Assembly: GCF_016745425.1 (NCBI RefSeq)
Contig: NZ_JAERVK010000009.1
Location: 124,001 to 188,000, forward strand
Direction of reading: 5' to 3'
DNA: 64,000 nt
Source: Candidatus Methylomicrobium oryzae
GTDB lineage: Bacteria; Pseudomonadota; Gammaproteobacteria; Methylococcales; Methylomonadaceae
Position 1 is the first letter of the stretch, and each line of letters begins with the position of its first letter. The notes beneath the pieces were generated by a model. The model did no database searches. It was given only the letters and a program-made list of their open reading frames with translations, and was not told the origin of the DNA. The position numbers were made by a program, and so were the translations under genes. Shown here piece after piece: positions 33,020 through 43,051 of this stretch.

Positions 33020-33496
33020 ATGTCGGATCGGCTAAAGCCCTCAGTTTTGTTGATTCTTGATGGGGGCGGACACGCGCCGGAAAAAGAATGCAATGCTATC
33101 GTGGAGCAGACCGAATACCATGAAGCGTTCGATCATTCGGTTGCGTACCTGCCGGCTCATATCGAGAACGGATTGGGCAAAGTGTTGTCCAATTTCAATA
33201 TGAAACAGCTCAGCCTGGGCGAGACCGAAAAATATGCCCATGTCACTTGCTTCCTGAACGACGGTAAGATGCGGCTAATCGCCGACCACGGTAATATCCA
33301 CCCCATGTATGATGAAGAAACCGGGCAGCACCCTGCAGCCCCTATGAGGAGTCAGGTGCCTCAGGCGTCTATTTGTGGCGGAAAACCGCGAGCGGCGGGC
33401 CGCAACCTGTCCTGTCTGGCGCTGACCATGCTGAATATTTTAAGGATTCCGCAGCTCTCCGGAAGGACGGGCAGATCCCTGCTGGCTGCCCATTAA
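33020..33496 (+). pseudogene. Internally deleted phosphoglycerate mutase (GpmI) remnant
   Basis: The 158-aa frame strings together three pieces of 2,3-bisphosphoglycerate-independent phosphoglycerate mutase, which is normally about 510 aa. The N-terminal metal site comes first (LLILDGGGH, in which the normal GWG has become GGG). A middle piece around GLGKVLS and ETEKYAHVTCF follows. The C-terminal piece has IADHGN and TMLNILRIPQ. The region with the catalytic Ser is absent, so mutase activity is not expected. It lies where gpmI normally lies, just before envC. The frame is free of stops, so it may still be translated. Confidence 0.75.
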
Positions 33497-33503
33497 GCGA
33501 GCT

Positions 33504-34700
33504 ATGCGGACAAGGATCGTAACCTGCATCGTGCTGGGGTTGCTGGCATGGGAATGCGGTGCCGAAGAGGTCATACTTGAGAACGACCTGGGTGTGGTCC
33601 AGTCCGGTATCGCATCGGTCAAGAAAAAAATACGGGAAATGCTGCTCAGGAAGGAGGCGATAACCGACCAGTTGGCCGACATCGAGCAACGTTATGGTGA
33701 AAGCGCGGCCGCATTGAAAAGGCTTCAGGATCAGATCGCGCAGAATCGCCGCCAGATGAAGCTGATCCATCAGGACATTGCGCTGCAGAAGGATGAGATT
33801 GCGTTGCATCACAAAGCGCTGGCGGCGCAGCTGCGTGCCGACTTTGTGATGGGGCGGTCCGGGAAGCTGAAGCTGATCCTGAACCACCAGGATCTCGCAA
33901 AGGCGAGCAGAATGGTGGTCTATCATGATTATTTGCGCAGGCAACGCCTGAAGAAACTGGCTGTCATGCAAAAATCGGTCTCCGGGCTTGCCGAGCTGGA
34001 ACGCCGGCAGCAGGAGGAAGCGTTGCAGATGGAACACGATGTGGAGCAGCACCGTATTGAACAAAGCGCGCTTGAGTTGTTGAGGAATGAGAGAGGCAAA
34101 TTGCTCACCGAGGTCGAGCAGGATTATCTGTCCGGCGAGCAACAGCTGGCGAGATTGAAAGAAAGCGAAGACGAATTGAAGGCGCTGATCGTCGAGCAGG
34201 TCAAGTGGCAAGATCAGGCCGTGGAGGCTCAGGAGTCGCAAACTGCGGCAGCTAACGAGCCGATGCAGAATCCGGACGAGACTTCGCCCGACGCAGTCCG
34301 GAAGCCGGCTAGAGTTCCTGTCGATTTCGAGGGACTCAAAGGGCATTTGCCCTGGCCGATTTCGGGGCAATCGGCTGCCGAAGGGATGCAGAGCCTTTGG
34401 GACGGTATCCTGATTGCTGCTTCGGAAGGCGCGGAGGTTCGTGCGGTGACCCGCGGCAAGGTCGTCTATGCGCAGTGGCTGACGGGTTACGGTTTGCTGA
34501 TGATCCTCGATCACGGTAACGGCTTCATGACGCTTTATGGTTTTAATCAGAGTCTCTATAAGCAGGTCGATGATTGGGTTGAGGCGGGAGAAGTAATTGC
34601 CGGAGCGGGGCAAAGCGGTGGGCGCTCGCAGTCGGGTTTGTACTTTGGCATCCGCAAGAACGGCAAGCCGGTTGATCCGTTGGCATGGTATCCGGGTTAG
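33504..34700 (+). CDS. envC: Murein hydrolase activator EnvC
   Basis: Periplasmic activator of cell-wall amidases AmiA/AmiB at the division septum. The 398-aa protein has a signal peptide (about residues 1-19), long coiled coils (about 25-120 and 150-240) and a C-terminal LytM domain (about 280-398). The zinc ligands of active M23 peptidases are missing: the usual final HxH region reads LYFGIR. This is normal for EnvC, which activates but does not cut. The start lies 7 bp after the gpmI remnant. Confidence 0.9.
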   Translation: MRTRIVTCIVLGLLAWECGAEEVILENDLGVVQSGIASVKKKIREMLLRKEAITDQLADIEQRYGESAAALKRLQDQIAQNRRQMKLIHQDIALQKDEIALHHKALAAQLRADFVMGRSGKLKLILNHQDLAKASRMVVYHDYLRRQRLKKLAVMQKSVSGLAELERRQQEEALQMEHDVEQHRIEQSALELLRNERGKLLTEVEQDYLSGEQQLARLKESEDELKALIVEQVKWQDQAVEAQESQTAAANEPMQNPDETSPDAVRKPARVPVDFEGLKGHLPWPISGQSAAEGMQSLWDGILIAASEGAEVRAVTRGKVVYAQWLTGYGLLMILDHGNGFMTLYGFNQSLYKQVDDWVEAGEVIAGAGQSGGRSQSGLYFGIRKNGKPVDPLAWYPG

Positions 34701-34772
34701 CCATGTAGAATTCAGTTGGCCGTATCATGGAATAACACATTTAGGAATCGAATATTTGGGGTAGCAAGAGGC

Positions 34773-36104
34773 ATGCAGAAAAACAAGACATTTTTTATTT
34801 TGTCCCTGGGGGTCATGTTGGGCGTGTTTATCAGCGTCGGCGGCAGTGTTCTGGCCGAGTTGAACAAGCCTGCTGCGGAAAGCGAGGCGGAGACTCTGCC
34901 ATTCGAAGAACTCAGGACGTTCACCGAAATTTTCGGGCGTATCAAGCGCGATTACGTAGAGCCTGTATCGGACAAAAAGCTCCTCGAGGATGCTGTGCGC
35001 GGTATGTTGAGCGGCCTGGATCCGCATTCCGCCTATCTGGTGCCCGAAGAATATCAGGAGTTGAAAGAGGGCACTACCGGCCAGTTCGGCGGTTTGGGCA
35101 TCGAAGTCACGATGGAAAACGGTTTTATCAAGGTTGTTTCGCCGATCGACGATACGCCGGCGCAACGGGCCGGTCTGAAAACCGGAGACCTGATCATCCG
35201 GTTGGACGACAAGCCGGTCAAGGGGATGAGCCTGGTCGAGGCGGTCAAGACGATGCGCGGCGACCCCGGCAGCAAAATCGATCTGACGGTAGTTCGGGAA
35301 GGCGAAGAAGCCCCCTTGAAGTTCACCTTAACCCGCGACGTGATCAAAGTCAAAAGCGTGAAGAGCAAATTGCTCGAGAAGGGTTACGGCTATGTACGGA
35401 TCAGCAGCTTTCAATCCGGTACCGGCGAAAGCTTGCTGGAAAGCCTGGCGCAGCTGAAAAAAGAAAATGCAGGGGCAATGAAGGGCTTGGTGCTCGATCT
35501 TCGGAACAATCCAGGCGGCGTACTGAATGCTGCGGTCGAAGTCAGTGATGCATTTTTGAAAAGCGGCTTGATTGTTTACACGAAAGGCCGGATCGAAAAT
35601 TCGGAAATGCGTTTTTCCGCGGCGGGAGAGGATTTATTGAACGGCGCGCCGATGGTTGTGTTGATCAACGCCGGGTCCGCATCGGCTTCCGAAATTGTTG
35701 CCGGAGCCCTGCAGGATCAGAAGCGCGCGGTGATCATGGGCGAAAAATCGTTCGGCAAAGGTTCCGTGCAGACGATCTTGCCGACCAGCAGTGGCGCAGC
35801 GGTTAAATTGACGACGGCGCGTTACTATACCCCTTCAGGAAGATCGATTCAGGCGGAAGGCATCGAGCCTGATATTGCGCTCGCTTCGGTTAAGCTGGCG
35901 TCGCTCGAAAAGCCGGAGTTTACGCCGGTTAAGGAAGCCGATTTGTCGCACCATCTGGAAAACGGCAAGAAAAAAGGGGAAAAAGCTGAAACGCCTAAAA
36001 CACCGGATGAAAAGGCGAAGGCGGAAGAGTCATTGGAAATTAACGATTATCCGATATTCGAGGCGTTATCTTTGTTGAAAGGTTTGGCGATCATGAAGCA
36101 TTGA
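34773..36104 (+). CDS. Carboxyl-terminal processing protease (S41, CtpA/Prc-like)
   Basis: Periplasmic serine protease with a PDZ domain, 443 aa from this ATG. It has an N-terminal signal anchor (about residues 5-28), the PDZ region (GLGIEVTMENGFIKVVSP onward, about 85-175), and the S41 domain with catalytic Ser in NAGSASASEI and Lys in GEKSFGKGS. A charged Lys/Glu-rich stretch precedes the C-terminus. The frame is open to a TTG at 34716, but that extension is not family-like. The gpmI-envC-ctpA order is common in proteobacteria. Confidence 0.9.
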   Translation: MQKNKTFFILSLGVMLGVFISVGGSVLAELNKPAAESEAETLPFEELRTFTEIFGRIKRDYVEPVSDKKLLEDAVRGMLSGLDPHSAYLVPEEYQELKEGTTGQFGGLGIEVTMENGFIKVVSPIDDTPAQRAGLKTGDLIIRLDDKPVKGMSLVEAVKTMRGDPGSKIDLTVVREGEEAPLKFTLTRDVIKVKSVKSKLLEKGYGYVRISSFQSGTGESLLESLAQLKKENAGAMKGLVLDLRNNPGGVLNAAVEVSDAFLKSGLIVYTKGRIENSEMRFSAAGEDLLNGAPMVVLINAGSASASEIVAGALQDQKRAVIMGEKSFGKGSVQTILPTSSGAAVKLTTARYYTPSGRSIQAEGIEPDIALASVKLASLEKPEFTPVKEADLSHHLENGKKKGEKAETPKTPDEKAKAEESLEINDYPIFEALSLLKGLAIMKH

Positions 36105-36197
36105 TTTCGCTTCATGCTCGCGAAAATCTCTGTTGGAAGGCAATGGATGCTGCCGACCAGCAGGGATTGAGCAAGCTAATCGGATGTAAGCGAAAAT

Positions 36198-36239
36198 AAA
36201 AAAGCCTTGTCCTGGATTTTTCCGGGCAAGGCTTTTTTG
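36198..36239. terminator. Bidirectional terminator between convergent genes
   Basis: AAAAAAGCCTTGTCC and GGGCAAGGCTTTTTT form a long stem between the end of the S41 protease gene and the end of the DUF934 gene. Confidence 0.85.
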
Positions 36240-36257
36240 CTATTCGGGCGATCCGAA

Positions 36258-36710
36258 TTACTGGATCGACGGCTGATATTTGACCGAAAAATCGCTCAGA
36301 TTCGCAAGAATGGTATTCAGGTGGTCCGGTTTTGCGGGTTGAAACGCATTCACGCCGACGCGAGACAGATAAAAAGTCTGGTCCGTCAAATAGTGACCGG
36401 CCGCCCGGATTTCGCCTTGATAATGATATCGGCCCCGCAGCAGCCAAGCCTGCGAAAACAGGCGCCCGTCCGCGAACTCGGCAAAGTTCAGTTCGATCAG
36501 GTCAATGCGCTTCAGGTCGTCGGCAAGGTCCGAAACGCTGTCGCCAGCCTGGAGGCGCACACCAACTTTGTCTGCATGTGCAAGCAGAGTTTCCCGGTCG
36601 TTTTTCCATCTCGCCAGCGAGACGGAGATGTCGCCGCTGGCCAATGGGGCATCGTCGGCAAGCGGCGTAAAAGTGTCGTCGATAATGGCTTTGTCTTTAA
36701 TGATCTGCAT
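36258..36710 (-). CDS. DUF934 protein, sulfite reductase partner
   Basis: 150-aa protein of the DUF934 family, which is nearly always encoded right after a CysI-type nitrite/sulfite reductase. It may supply or couple electrons or act in assembly; the biochemistry is not established. Typical segments are RIDLIELNF, FSQAWLLRGRYHYQGEIRA and FYLSRVGVNAF. The ATG chosen overlaps the reductase gene by 14 bp; an upstream ATG at 36743 would overlap more and adds no family match. Confidence 0.8.
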   Translation of the reverse strand: MQIIKDKAIIDDTFTPLADDAPLASGDISVSLARWKNDRETLLAHADKVGVRLQAGDSVSDLADDLKRIDLIELNFAEFADGRLFSQAWLLRGRYHYQGEIRAAGHYLTDQTFYLSRVGVNAFQPAKPDHLNTILANLSDFSVKYQPSIQ

Positions 36711-38349
36711 AGACTCGTTCTTTGAAAGGGGTGATGCCAACACGTTTTACCATGTCCAAAAATGATTCTTCTTGCTGCCGTTGGTTGACATAAACCTCCA
36801 GGATCGTGGTGATCGCTTGGGTGACTTCGTCGCGGGCAACCGCAGGTCCCAAGCGTTCGCCGATGGCGGCTTCGTTCTCGGAAGAGCCGCCGAGGGTGAT
36901 CTGATACCATTCGGCACCTTTTTTGTCGACGCCGAGGATGCCGATGTGGCCGACGCTTTGATGCGCGCAGCCGTTCATGCAGCCCGACATATTGATCTTG
37001 ACGTCGCCGATGTCGTGCACGTAGTCCATGTCGTCGAGCGCTTCGTTGATTTCTTTGGCGACGCCGATCGATCCGGCATTCGCCAGCGAGCAGAAATCCA
37101 GGCCGGGGCAGCAGATGATGTCGGTGACCGTGCCGATATTCGGCGTCGCCAGCTTTAGTGTACAGAGGGCCTGCCACAGGGGGAACAGGTCTGCCTGTTT
37201 GGCATCGGCCAGAATCAAATTTTGCCGGTGCGTACTGCGGATTTCGCCGAAGGTGTATCGGTCGGCCAGATCGGCGACCGCATCCAGTTGCATATCGGTC
37301 ATGTCGCCGGGTGGTGAATCCGGGGCTTTTAGCGAGATGAACGCGGCGCGGTAACCCGGCACACGGTGCTCTGCGGTATTGTATTTGTACCAAGTGGCGA
37401 ATGCGGGGTCGGCCGCCAAATGCGCAGACAGGCTTTGATCATGTGCCGCATCCTGATCGTAAGCGGGAGGCGCGAAATGCGCTTTGATTGCCGCTATCCG
37501 TTCATCGCTAAGTTCCATGCCGTTCTTGATTTGCCGCCATTCGGCTTCGACCATCTCGGTAAATTTTTCCAGACCGGTTTCTTTGACTAGGATCTTGATG
37601 CGTGCTTTGTATTTGTTATCCCGACGTCCGAACAGATTGTAGATCCGCAAAATCGCTTCGAGGTACGAAAGCAGGTGTTTCTTTTCCAGGAACGGACGGA
37701 TTACCTGGCCGATGATCGGGGTGCGGCCCAGGCCGCCGCCGACCAGGATTCGGAAACCGGTCTCTCCGGCCTCGTTCTTGACCAGATGGACGCCGATGTC
37801 GTGCAGTTGCGTGGCGGCCCGGTCGTGGCGGGCGCCGCTGACCGCGATCTTGAATTTGCGCGGCAGATAATCGAATTCGGGATGCAGCGTGGTCCATTGG
37901 CGAATGATTTCGCAGTACGGGCGCGGGTCTTCGATTTCGTCGGCCGCAACCCCGGCCAAATGGTCGGAGGTGGTGTTGCGCATGCAGTTGCCGCTGGTCT
38001 GGATCGAATGCATCTGTACGCTGGCCAGTTCGTCGAGGATGTCGGGCACACGCTCGAGTTCCGGCCAGTTGAACTGGACGTTTTGCCGGGTCGTGAAGTG
38101 GCAGTATCCCTTGTCGTACTCGCGGGCGATATGCGCCAGTTTGCGCAGCTGCCTGGAGCTCAAAAGTCCATAGGGTACGGCGATCCGGAGCATCGGCGCA
38201 TGGGTCTGGATATAGAGGCCGTTGCGCAGCCGCAGGGCCCGGAATTGATCCTCGCTCAGTTCGCCTTTCAGGAAATCCTCGGTCTGCCGCCGGTATTGCG
38301 CGGCTCTTTCTTCGACAAGGGTTTGGTCTTGTTCGTTGTACTGATACAT
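36697..38349 (-). CDS. Assimilatory nitrite/sulfite reductase hemoprotein (CysI type)
   Basis: Siroheme and 4Fe-4S enzyme, about 550 aa, that reduces sulfite to sulfide for cysteine synthesis. The duplicated ferredoxin-like and catalytic halves are visible: CHFTTRQNVQFNW and SGNCMRNTTSD in the first, and the cluster ligands CCPGLDFC and SGCMNGCAHQ in the second. The linked DUF934 gene and lack of nitrite-pathway partners here favour sulfite over nitrite. The start is set at MYQYNEQDQ as in relatives; an ATG at 38379 would add ten residues. Confidence 0.88.
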   Translation of the reverse strand: MYQYNEQDQTLVEERAAQYRRQTEDFLKGELSEDQFRALRLRNGLYIQTHAPMLRIAVPYGLLSSRQLRKLAHIAREYDKGYCHFTTRQNVQFNWPELERVPDILDELASVQMHSIQTSGNCMRNTTSDHLAGVAADEIEDPRPYCEIIRQWTTLHPEFDYLPRKFKIAVSGARHDRAATQLHDIGVHLVKNEAGETGFRILVGGGLGRTPIIGQVIRPFLEKKHLLSYLEAILRIYNLFGRRDNKYKARIKILVKETGLEKFTEMVEAEWRQIKNGMELSDERIAAIKAHFAPPAYDQDAAHDQSLSAHLAADPAFATWYKYNTAEHRVPGYRAAFISLKAPDSPPGDMTDMQLDAVADLADRYTFGEIRSTHRQNLILADAKQADLFPLWQALCTLKLATPNIGTVTDIICCPGLDFCSLANAGSIGVAKEINEALDDMDYVHDIGDVKINMSGCMNGCAHQSVGHIGILGVDKKGAEWYQITLGGSSENEAAIGERLGPAVARDEVTQAITTILEVYVNQRQQEESFLDMVKRVGITPFKERVYADH

Positions 38350-38497
38350 AGATGGTTTATAGTTGCTCGTTAAGCGCATAATAGCGACCGCTAATCATAT
38401 ACGCTGCGTCATAAAATGACAAAGGTTATTCCGAAGTGATAGTATATCCGGTTGAAGACCGCTTTAATCATTTAATTTTTCGATATAAAAATCATCA

Positions 38498-39868
38498 ATG
38501 GGGGAGTTTGTGAGGTTTCTTTTTGTTTTGTTGATGACGCTGCTGGTGCCCGAGTTCGCGATGGCCGGCGGTATTGAAAGCCTTGGGCTGACCGGGACCG
38601 AACGCGGTATCTATTGCGTGCTGATCTTCATGATTGCCTACGGCTTCGTGATGGCGGAAGAATTTACGCATCTGCGTAAATCGAAACCGGTCATTTTGGC
38701 GGCTGCGATCATCTGGTCGCATGCGGCAATCCTCGCTTCGCAGGCTGGTATTTCGGTCGAGGCGATGCATGAAGCGTTCGAATACAACTTGAAAGAATAT
38801 GCCGAGTTGATGCTGTTCCTGCTGGTCGCGATGACTTATATCAACGCGATGGCCGAACGCAACGTGTTCGAAACGCTGCGTTCCTGGCTGGTCAGACGGC
38901 AGTTCGGTTACCGCAAGCTGTTTTTGATTACCGGCATCATCACTTTCTTCCTGTCTTCAGTGGCCGATAATTTGACAGCGGCGCTGCTGGTAGGTGCCGT
39001 GGTGATGGCGGTCGGCGCGGACAATCCTAAATTCGTCAGTATCGGCTTCGTGAATCTGGTAGTGGCTGCGAACGCGGGCGGTGCGTTCTGCCCGTTCGGC
39101 GACATTACGACGCTGATGGTATGGCAGGCCGGCTATGCCGAATTCTTCGACTTCTTTAAGTTGTTCATTCCCTCGGCGGTCAACTATGGGATTCCTGCGG
39201 CGGTGATGTATTTTGCGGTGCCGGACGAGCAGCCGAACGCTTCCGAAGAGGAAGCGGTGGTGTTAAAGCCGGGCGCGATCCAAATCTGCGTGATGTTCCT
39301 GTTGACTATTGCGACCGCGGTCAGCTTCAAGCAGGTCCTGCATCTGCCGCCGTTCATGGGCATGATGGCCGGCTTGTCGATTTTGATGCTTTACGGTTAC
39401 CATCTGAAAACCAAATATACCGTGGAAGGCGACGAGGCATTTGATATTTTCAACAAAGTGCGCCATGCCGAATGGGATACGCTGCTGTTTTTCTTCGGCG
39501 TCGTATTTGCGGTAGGGGGCTTGGGGTATATCGGCTATCTGGAATTGCTGTCGGGCGCCATGTATGACGGCCTGGGCCAAACGACTGCGAATATTCTGGT
39601 CGGTTTGATTTCGGCGATCGTCGATAATATTCCGGTGATGTTCGCGGTGTTGAACATGAATCTGGATATGAGCCTGTATCAATGGTTGCTGGTGACTTTG
39701 ACGGCAGGCGTCGGCGGTTCGCTGTTGTCGGTCGGATCGGCGGCGGGCGTTGCGTTGATGGGGCAATCCAATCACAAGTATACGTTCTTCAGCCATCTGA
39801 AATGGAGTCCGGCGATTGCGGCAGGTTATGTCGGCAGTATCGTCGTTCACTATATGCTGAATGCCTAG
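38498..39868 (+). CDS. Na+/H+ antiporter, NhaD family
   Basis: Inner-membrane sodium/proton exchanger of the IT superfamily, 456 aa, with about 12 hydrophobic segments. Conserved blocks include SSVADNLTAALL, ANAGGAFCPFGDITTLMVW and ISAIVDNIPVMFAVL. An in-frame GTG at 38510 with GGGGG in front gives a cleaner signal-like start (MRFLFVLLM) and may be the true one. NhaD is often linked to growth in salty or alkaline conditions. Confidence 0.9.
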   Translation: MGEFVRFLFVLLMTLLVPEFAMAGGIESLGLTGTERGIYCVLIFMIAYGFVMAEEFTHLRKSKPVILAAAIIWSHAAILASQAGISVEAMHEAFEYNLKEYAELMLFLLVAMTYINAMAERNVFETLRSWLVRRQFGYRKLFLITGIITFFLSSVADNLTAALLVGAVVMAVGADNPKFVSIGFVNLVVAANAGGAFCPFGDITTLMVWQAGYAEFFDFFKLFIPSAVNYGIPAAVMYFAVPDEQPNASEEEAVVLKPGAIQICVMFLLTIATAVSFKQVLHLPPFMGMMAGLSILMLYGYHLKTKYTVEGDEAFDIFNKVRHAEWDTLLFFFGVVFAVGGLGYIGYLELLSGAMYDGLGQTTANILVGLISAIVDNIPVMFAVLNMNLDMSLYQWLLVTLTAGVGGSLLSVGSAAGVALMGQSNHKYTFFSHLKWSPAIAAGYVGSIVVHYMLNA

Positions 39869-39882
39869 TAACTTTCTGTTTC

Positions 39883-39912
39883 CGCGCCGCGCTTTCCGTG
39901 CGGCGCGCTTGT
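39883..39912 (+). terminator. Putative terminator after nhaD
   Basis: CGCGCCGC, a 9-nt loop and GCGGCGCG, followed by CTTGTTT. The stem is strong but the T run is short. Confidence 0.5.
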
Positions 39913-39927
39913 TTCAGGTAAAGCCCG

Positions 39928-41280
39928 ATGGCGGCAGATAAAAGCTGGAAGACGGCTTTCGCGATCTATTTGCAGCCGCGCGTTGTAAGTATGGTCTTTC
40001 TTGGTTTTTCCGCGGGTTTGCCTTTCCTGTTGGTGTTTTCCACCTTATCGGCGTGGCTTCGGGATGAGGGAGTCGAGCGCACTGTCATCGGCTTCTTCAG
40101 CTGGGTCGGCGTGATCTATTCGATCAAGGTTTTTTGGGCGCCGGTGATCGACCGGTTACCGATACCGGTGCTGACTCGCTTTCTGGGCAAGCGGCGTAGC
40201 TGGATGTTGCTTGCGCAAATAGGGATTGCCTTGGGGCTGGCGGGGATGGCGAGTCTTGATTCTCATACGCAATTGCAGCTCTTTGTGCTGTTTGCGGTGG
40301 GTGTGGCGTTTTGTTCGGCAACCCAGGATGTGGTGATCGATGCGTTCCGGATCGAAACGGCCGACGCGCGCTACCAGGGCGCGATGGCGGCCGCTTATGT
40401 GTTGGGCTACCGTATCGCTTTACTGGCGGCTGGCGCAGGCGCGTTTTATATCGCCGAGTATTCGAACTGGAATTCGGCTTATTCGGTGATGGCGGCTGCG
40501 ATGTCGGTCGGGATATTGACGACGCTGACGTTGCGCGAGCCCGAGCATCGGCGGGTCGAGTCGGCGCGCAAAGTTGAAGGCCGGCTGGAATCCGCCTTGG
40601 GCGTGTCCGGACGCGCTTCTTTCTGGCAAAGAACAATGGCTGCGGTCACCGATGCGGTATTGAGTCCTTTTGTCGAATTTTTCAGCCGTAACGGCAGAAC
40701 CGGTTTGCTTATTCTGCTGCTGATCGCGGTTTACAAGATGAGCGACATTACGATGGGGGTGATGGCCAATCCGTTCTATCTCGATCTGGGATTCAGCAAA
40801 AAAGACATTGCCGAAATCAGCAAGGTTTTCGGTTTTTTCATGACGATCGCAGGTGCTGCCTTGGGCGGTGTGTTAGTCGTCAGGTACGGCGTCATGCGGC
40901 CGTTGCTGTTGGGTTCTGTGATGGTGGTAGCGACCAATCTGCTGTTTGCGGTGCTCGCGTTGAGCGAGCCCAGCAAGCTCCTGCTCGCTGCGGTGATCAG
41001 CGCGGATAATTTGAGCGGGGGGCTCGCTACTTCGGTTTTTATCGCCTATCTTTCCGGTTTGACCAGCACTGCTTACACCGCCACCCAATACGCTTTGTTC
41101 AGTTCCCTGATGACGCTGCCTGCGCAGTTTTTGGGCGGGTTTGCCGGGTTGGTCGTCGATCATTACGGCTATTACATCTTTTTCATTTATGCCTCCGCGG
41201 TAGGATTGCCCGCTATTTCGCTGGTTTTGCTCCTGATCAGCCGTGAGCGGCGCACCCGGATGCTTGCACAAAGTCCGTAA
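39928..41280 (+). CDS. AmpG-like muropeptide permease (MFS)
   Basis: 12-helix major-facilitator protein, 450 aa, resembling AmpG, which imports anhydro-muropeptides for cell-wall recycling. Family features are the GFSAGLPFLLVFSTLSAWLRDEG start, the KVFWAPVIDR loop and ATQDVVIDAFRIE. Other transporters of this subfamily exist, so the substrate is probable but not proven. Confidence 0.85.
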   Translation: MAADKSWKTAFAIYLQPRVVSMVFLGFSAGLPFLLVFSTLSAWLRDEGVERTVIGFFSWVGVIYSIKVFWAPVIDRLPIPVLTRFLGKRRSWMLLAQIGIALGLAGMASLDSHTQLQLFVLFAVGVAFCSATQDVVIDAFRIETADARYQGAMAAAYVLGYRIALLAAGAGAFYIAEYSNWNSAYSVMAAAMSVGILTTLTLREPEHRRVESARKVEGRLESALGVSGRASFWQRTMAAVTDAVLSPFVEFFSRNGRTGLLILLLIAVYKMSDITMGVMANPFYLDLGFSKKDIAEISKVFGFFMTIAGAALGGVLVVRYGVMRPLLLGSVMVVATNLLFAVLALSEPSKLLLAAVISADNLSGGLATSVFIAYLSGLTSTAYTATQYALFSSLMTLPAQFLGGFAGLVVDHYGYYIFFIYASAVGLPAISLVLLLISRERRTRMLAQSP

Positions 41281-41373
41281 AGCATTAAAATCTGGTTGAT
41301 AAAACAGAATGGAAGCCTTATCATAGAGGGCTTTTTAAACGGTATGTGGCCCTCGCGGGTAATGTGAAGCGTT

Positions 41374-41574
41374 ATGAAACCAGAAATTCATCCAAACTAT
41401 AAACAAATTACAGTGACTTGCGGCTGCGGCAATACTTTTGTAACAGGGTCCGTTCTTTCCAAAGACCTGTTGATCGAAGTGTGTTCTTCGTGCCATCCTT
41501 TCTACACCGGCAAGCAACGCGTCGTCGATACAGCGGGCCGAGTCGACAAATTCCGTAAAAAATACGGTAAATAA
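41374..41574 (+). CDS. rpmE: 50S ribosomal protein L31, zinc-binding type
   Basis: 66-aa ribosomal protein that bridges the two subunits. It is the zinc form, with Cys16, Cys18, Cys37 and Cys40 (CGC and CSSC), followed by the HPFYTGKQR block. Length and sequence are typical. Confidence 0.96.
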   Translation: MKPEIHPNYKQITVTCGCGNTFVTGSVLSKDLLIEVCSSCHPFYTGKQRVVDTAGRVDKFRKKYGK

Positions 41575-43051
41575 GTTCGGGCGGGCGGTTCGTGCAATTT
41601 ACGCAATAAAGAAATTGCCAAATGGGTTTTGGGCTTCTGAATTCCGTTTTGGCGACCTATTCGGTCGAGCCGCCATTGCTCTCTTCACAGGTTGATTCCG
41701 GCCGCTGCATTTTAGTCGGTCGTATCTGACAGAAAAAACCACCGCCAAGCGCGGATAAGGTTTCTTCCGGTTCGTTCCGGAAACATCTTTCTTTCCTCTC
41801 CCATTCTTTTCGTCAAACAGCACAGGTAGGGTATCCGTGCGTGAAGGGACGTATCAGGTGTTCTCGAACGGACGGCGCAATTCTTCCTGAAGCTCTATCA
41901 AAACCCTGCCGTTCGATATGCTCGAAAAGCCCGATCAAAGAAGCTTTTTCCTTACCCCAGTCTTCTGTCTGGGGCCGGATCGGATGCTCTCGCTGTAAGC
42001 CTATTTACCTTAAAGCCGCTATTGAAGTCGATACGGGGCTTTCCGCGCGCCGATTGAAGCTGCGTATTCCTTTAATCGGTTGCTTATCCTTGATTTTCAT
42101 CCCGATTGCGCCAGTAATTAAGATTTAAACCACCGCACCGGCTTTAGCCGGTTAGCTGTAGCTGTGAAAATAGCGCGCCAGGAAGTAGGGGATGGATTAC
42201 AGATGCGGGAGCCCTACGGTTTTCTAGCGTGAATAGCATTTTGTTGGGGTAACAAAAGATCGCTATCAGGCTCGGAGAGGAGAGGTTGCAAAACAGGCCA
42301 GAGAAATCGCTCGCTAAACGGGCGAGACATTGGAGATTCGGATTTGTCCGAGATATTGCCAGTAAAGCCCTGTTATTTTGTCGATGTGCCGCCGAATCTG
42401 GCGTCCAGTGAAATCCTGGCGGATTCAGGGCCGAACTTCGAATGATCGGTTTGAAGCATTTCCGCACCTGAAAATGCGTTACGGGGCGGCACTTTTGGGA
42501 GCGGGGCTGATTCTGCGCTACGGTCGGGCAGAGGACGGAAGCGATGATCAAGCTGTATCGGGAGCAGCACTTTGAGTCGAATCCGAACGATAGCCTCAGA
42601 GAATGGAAGCCGACGAAGACGCGTCGTTGAGTTGGCGCGTATCCGGACTTTCAGTCCTTACATCCACCACCGGCTTTCAATTGGGGATGTCTCGTTTAGT
42701 GCGCTACCCGCTATCGATATTTCGGTAGGCTGCAATTCGGCCATCAGTCGCTTGCTTTTTCGGAAGAATACGGATTCGTTGAAGCTATTATTCTATTTTA
42801 TTAAGTATGTGATGCATCCACCAGAAAAATAAGCTAATCTACATAAAATATTAACGTTTCAGGAGCTGTGAAGCATTCGGTGTTGGTGTACGATAAATTG
42901 TATTTTCCCCGGCCAATTTAAAAATCGCTACTATACTTCGTTAGGCAACTCAAGTTGAGGACCGATCATTTCCTCACGGCTGTTAGTATCAGTAAATACA
43001 GGCACTTCGAGATATGAATGATGTTAATGTTCAAATTTTTTGGGATCTATC
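41575..43051. other. 1.5-kb region without a recognisable gene
   Basis: No frame in this stretch resembles a known protein on either strand; the longest open frames are under 140 codons and have no family features. Small hairpins are present (for example CCCCAG...CTGGGG at 41955-41974 and ACCGGCTTTAGCCGGT at 42138). It may be decayed coding DNA. The last 200 bp must hold the promoter of the pil operon; TACTAT near 42932 is a weak -10 candidate. Confidence 0.5.

Noticed and set aside
42144-42551. 135-codon minus-strand open frame in the gene-poor region
   Set aside because: No family resemblance, no ribosome site, and a composition unlike neighbouring genes.
42841-43051. Riboswitch in the leader of pilM
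   Set aside because: I looked for a c-di-GMP (GEMM) type core and did not find the conserved sequence.
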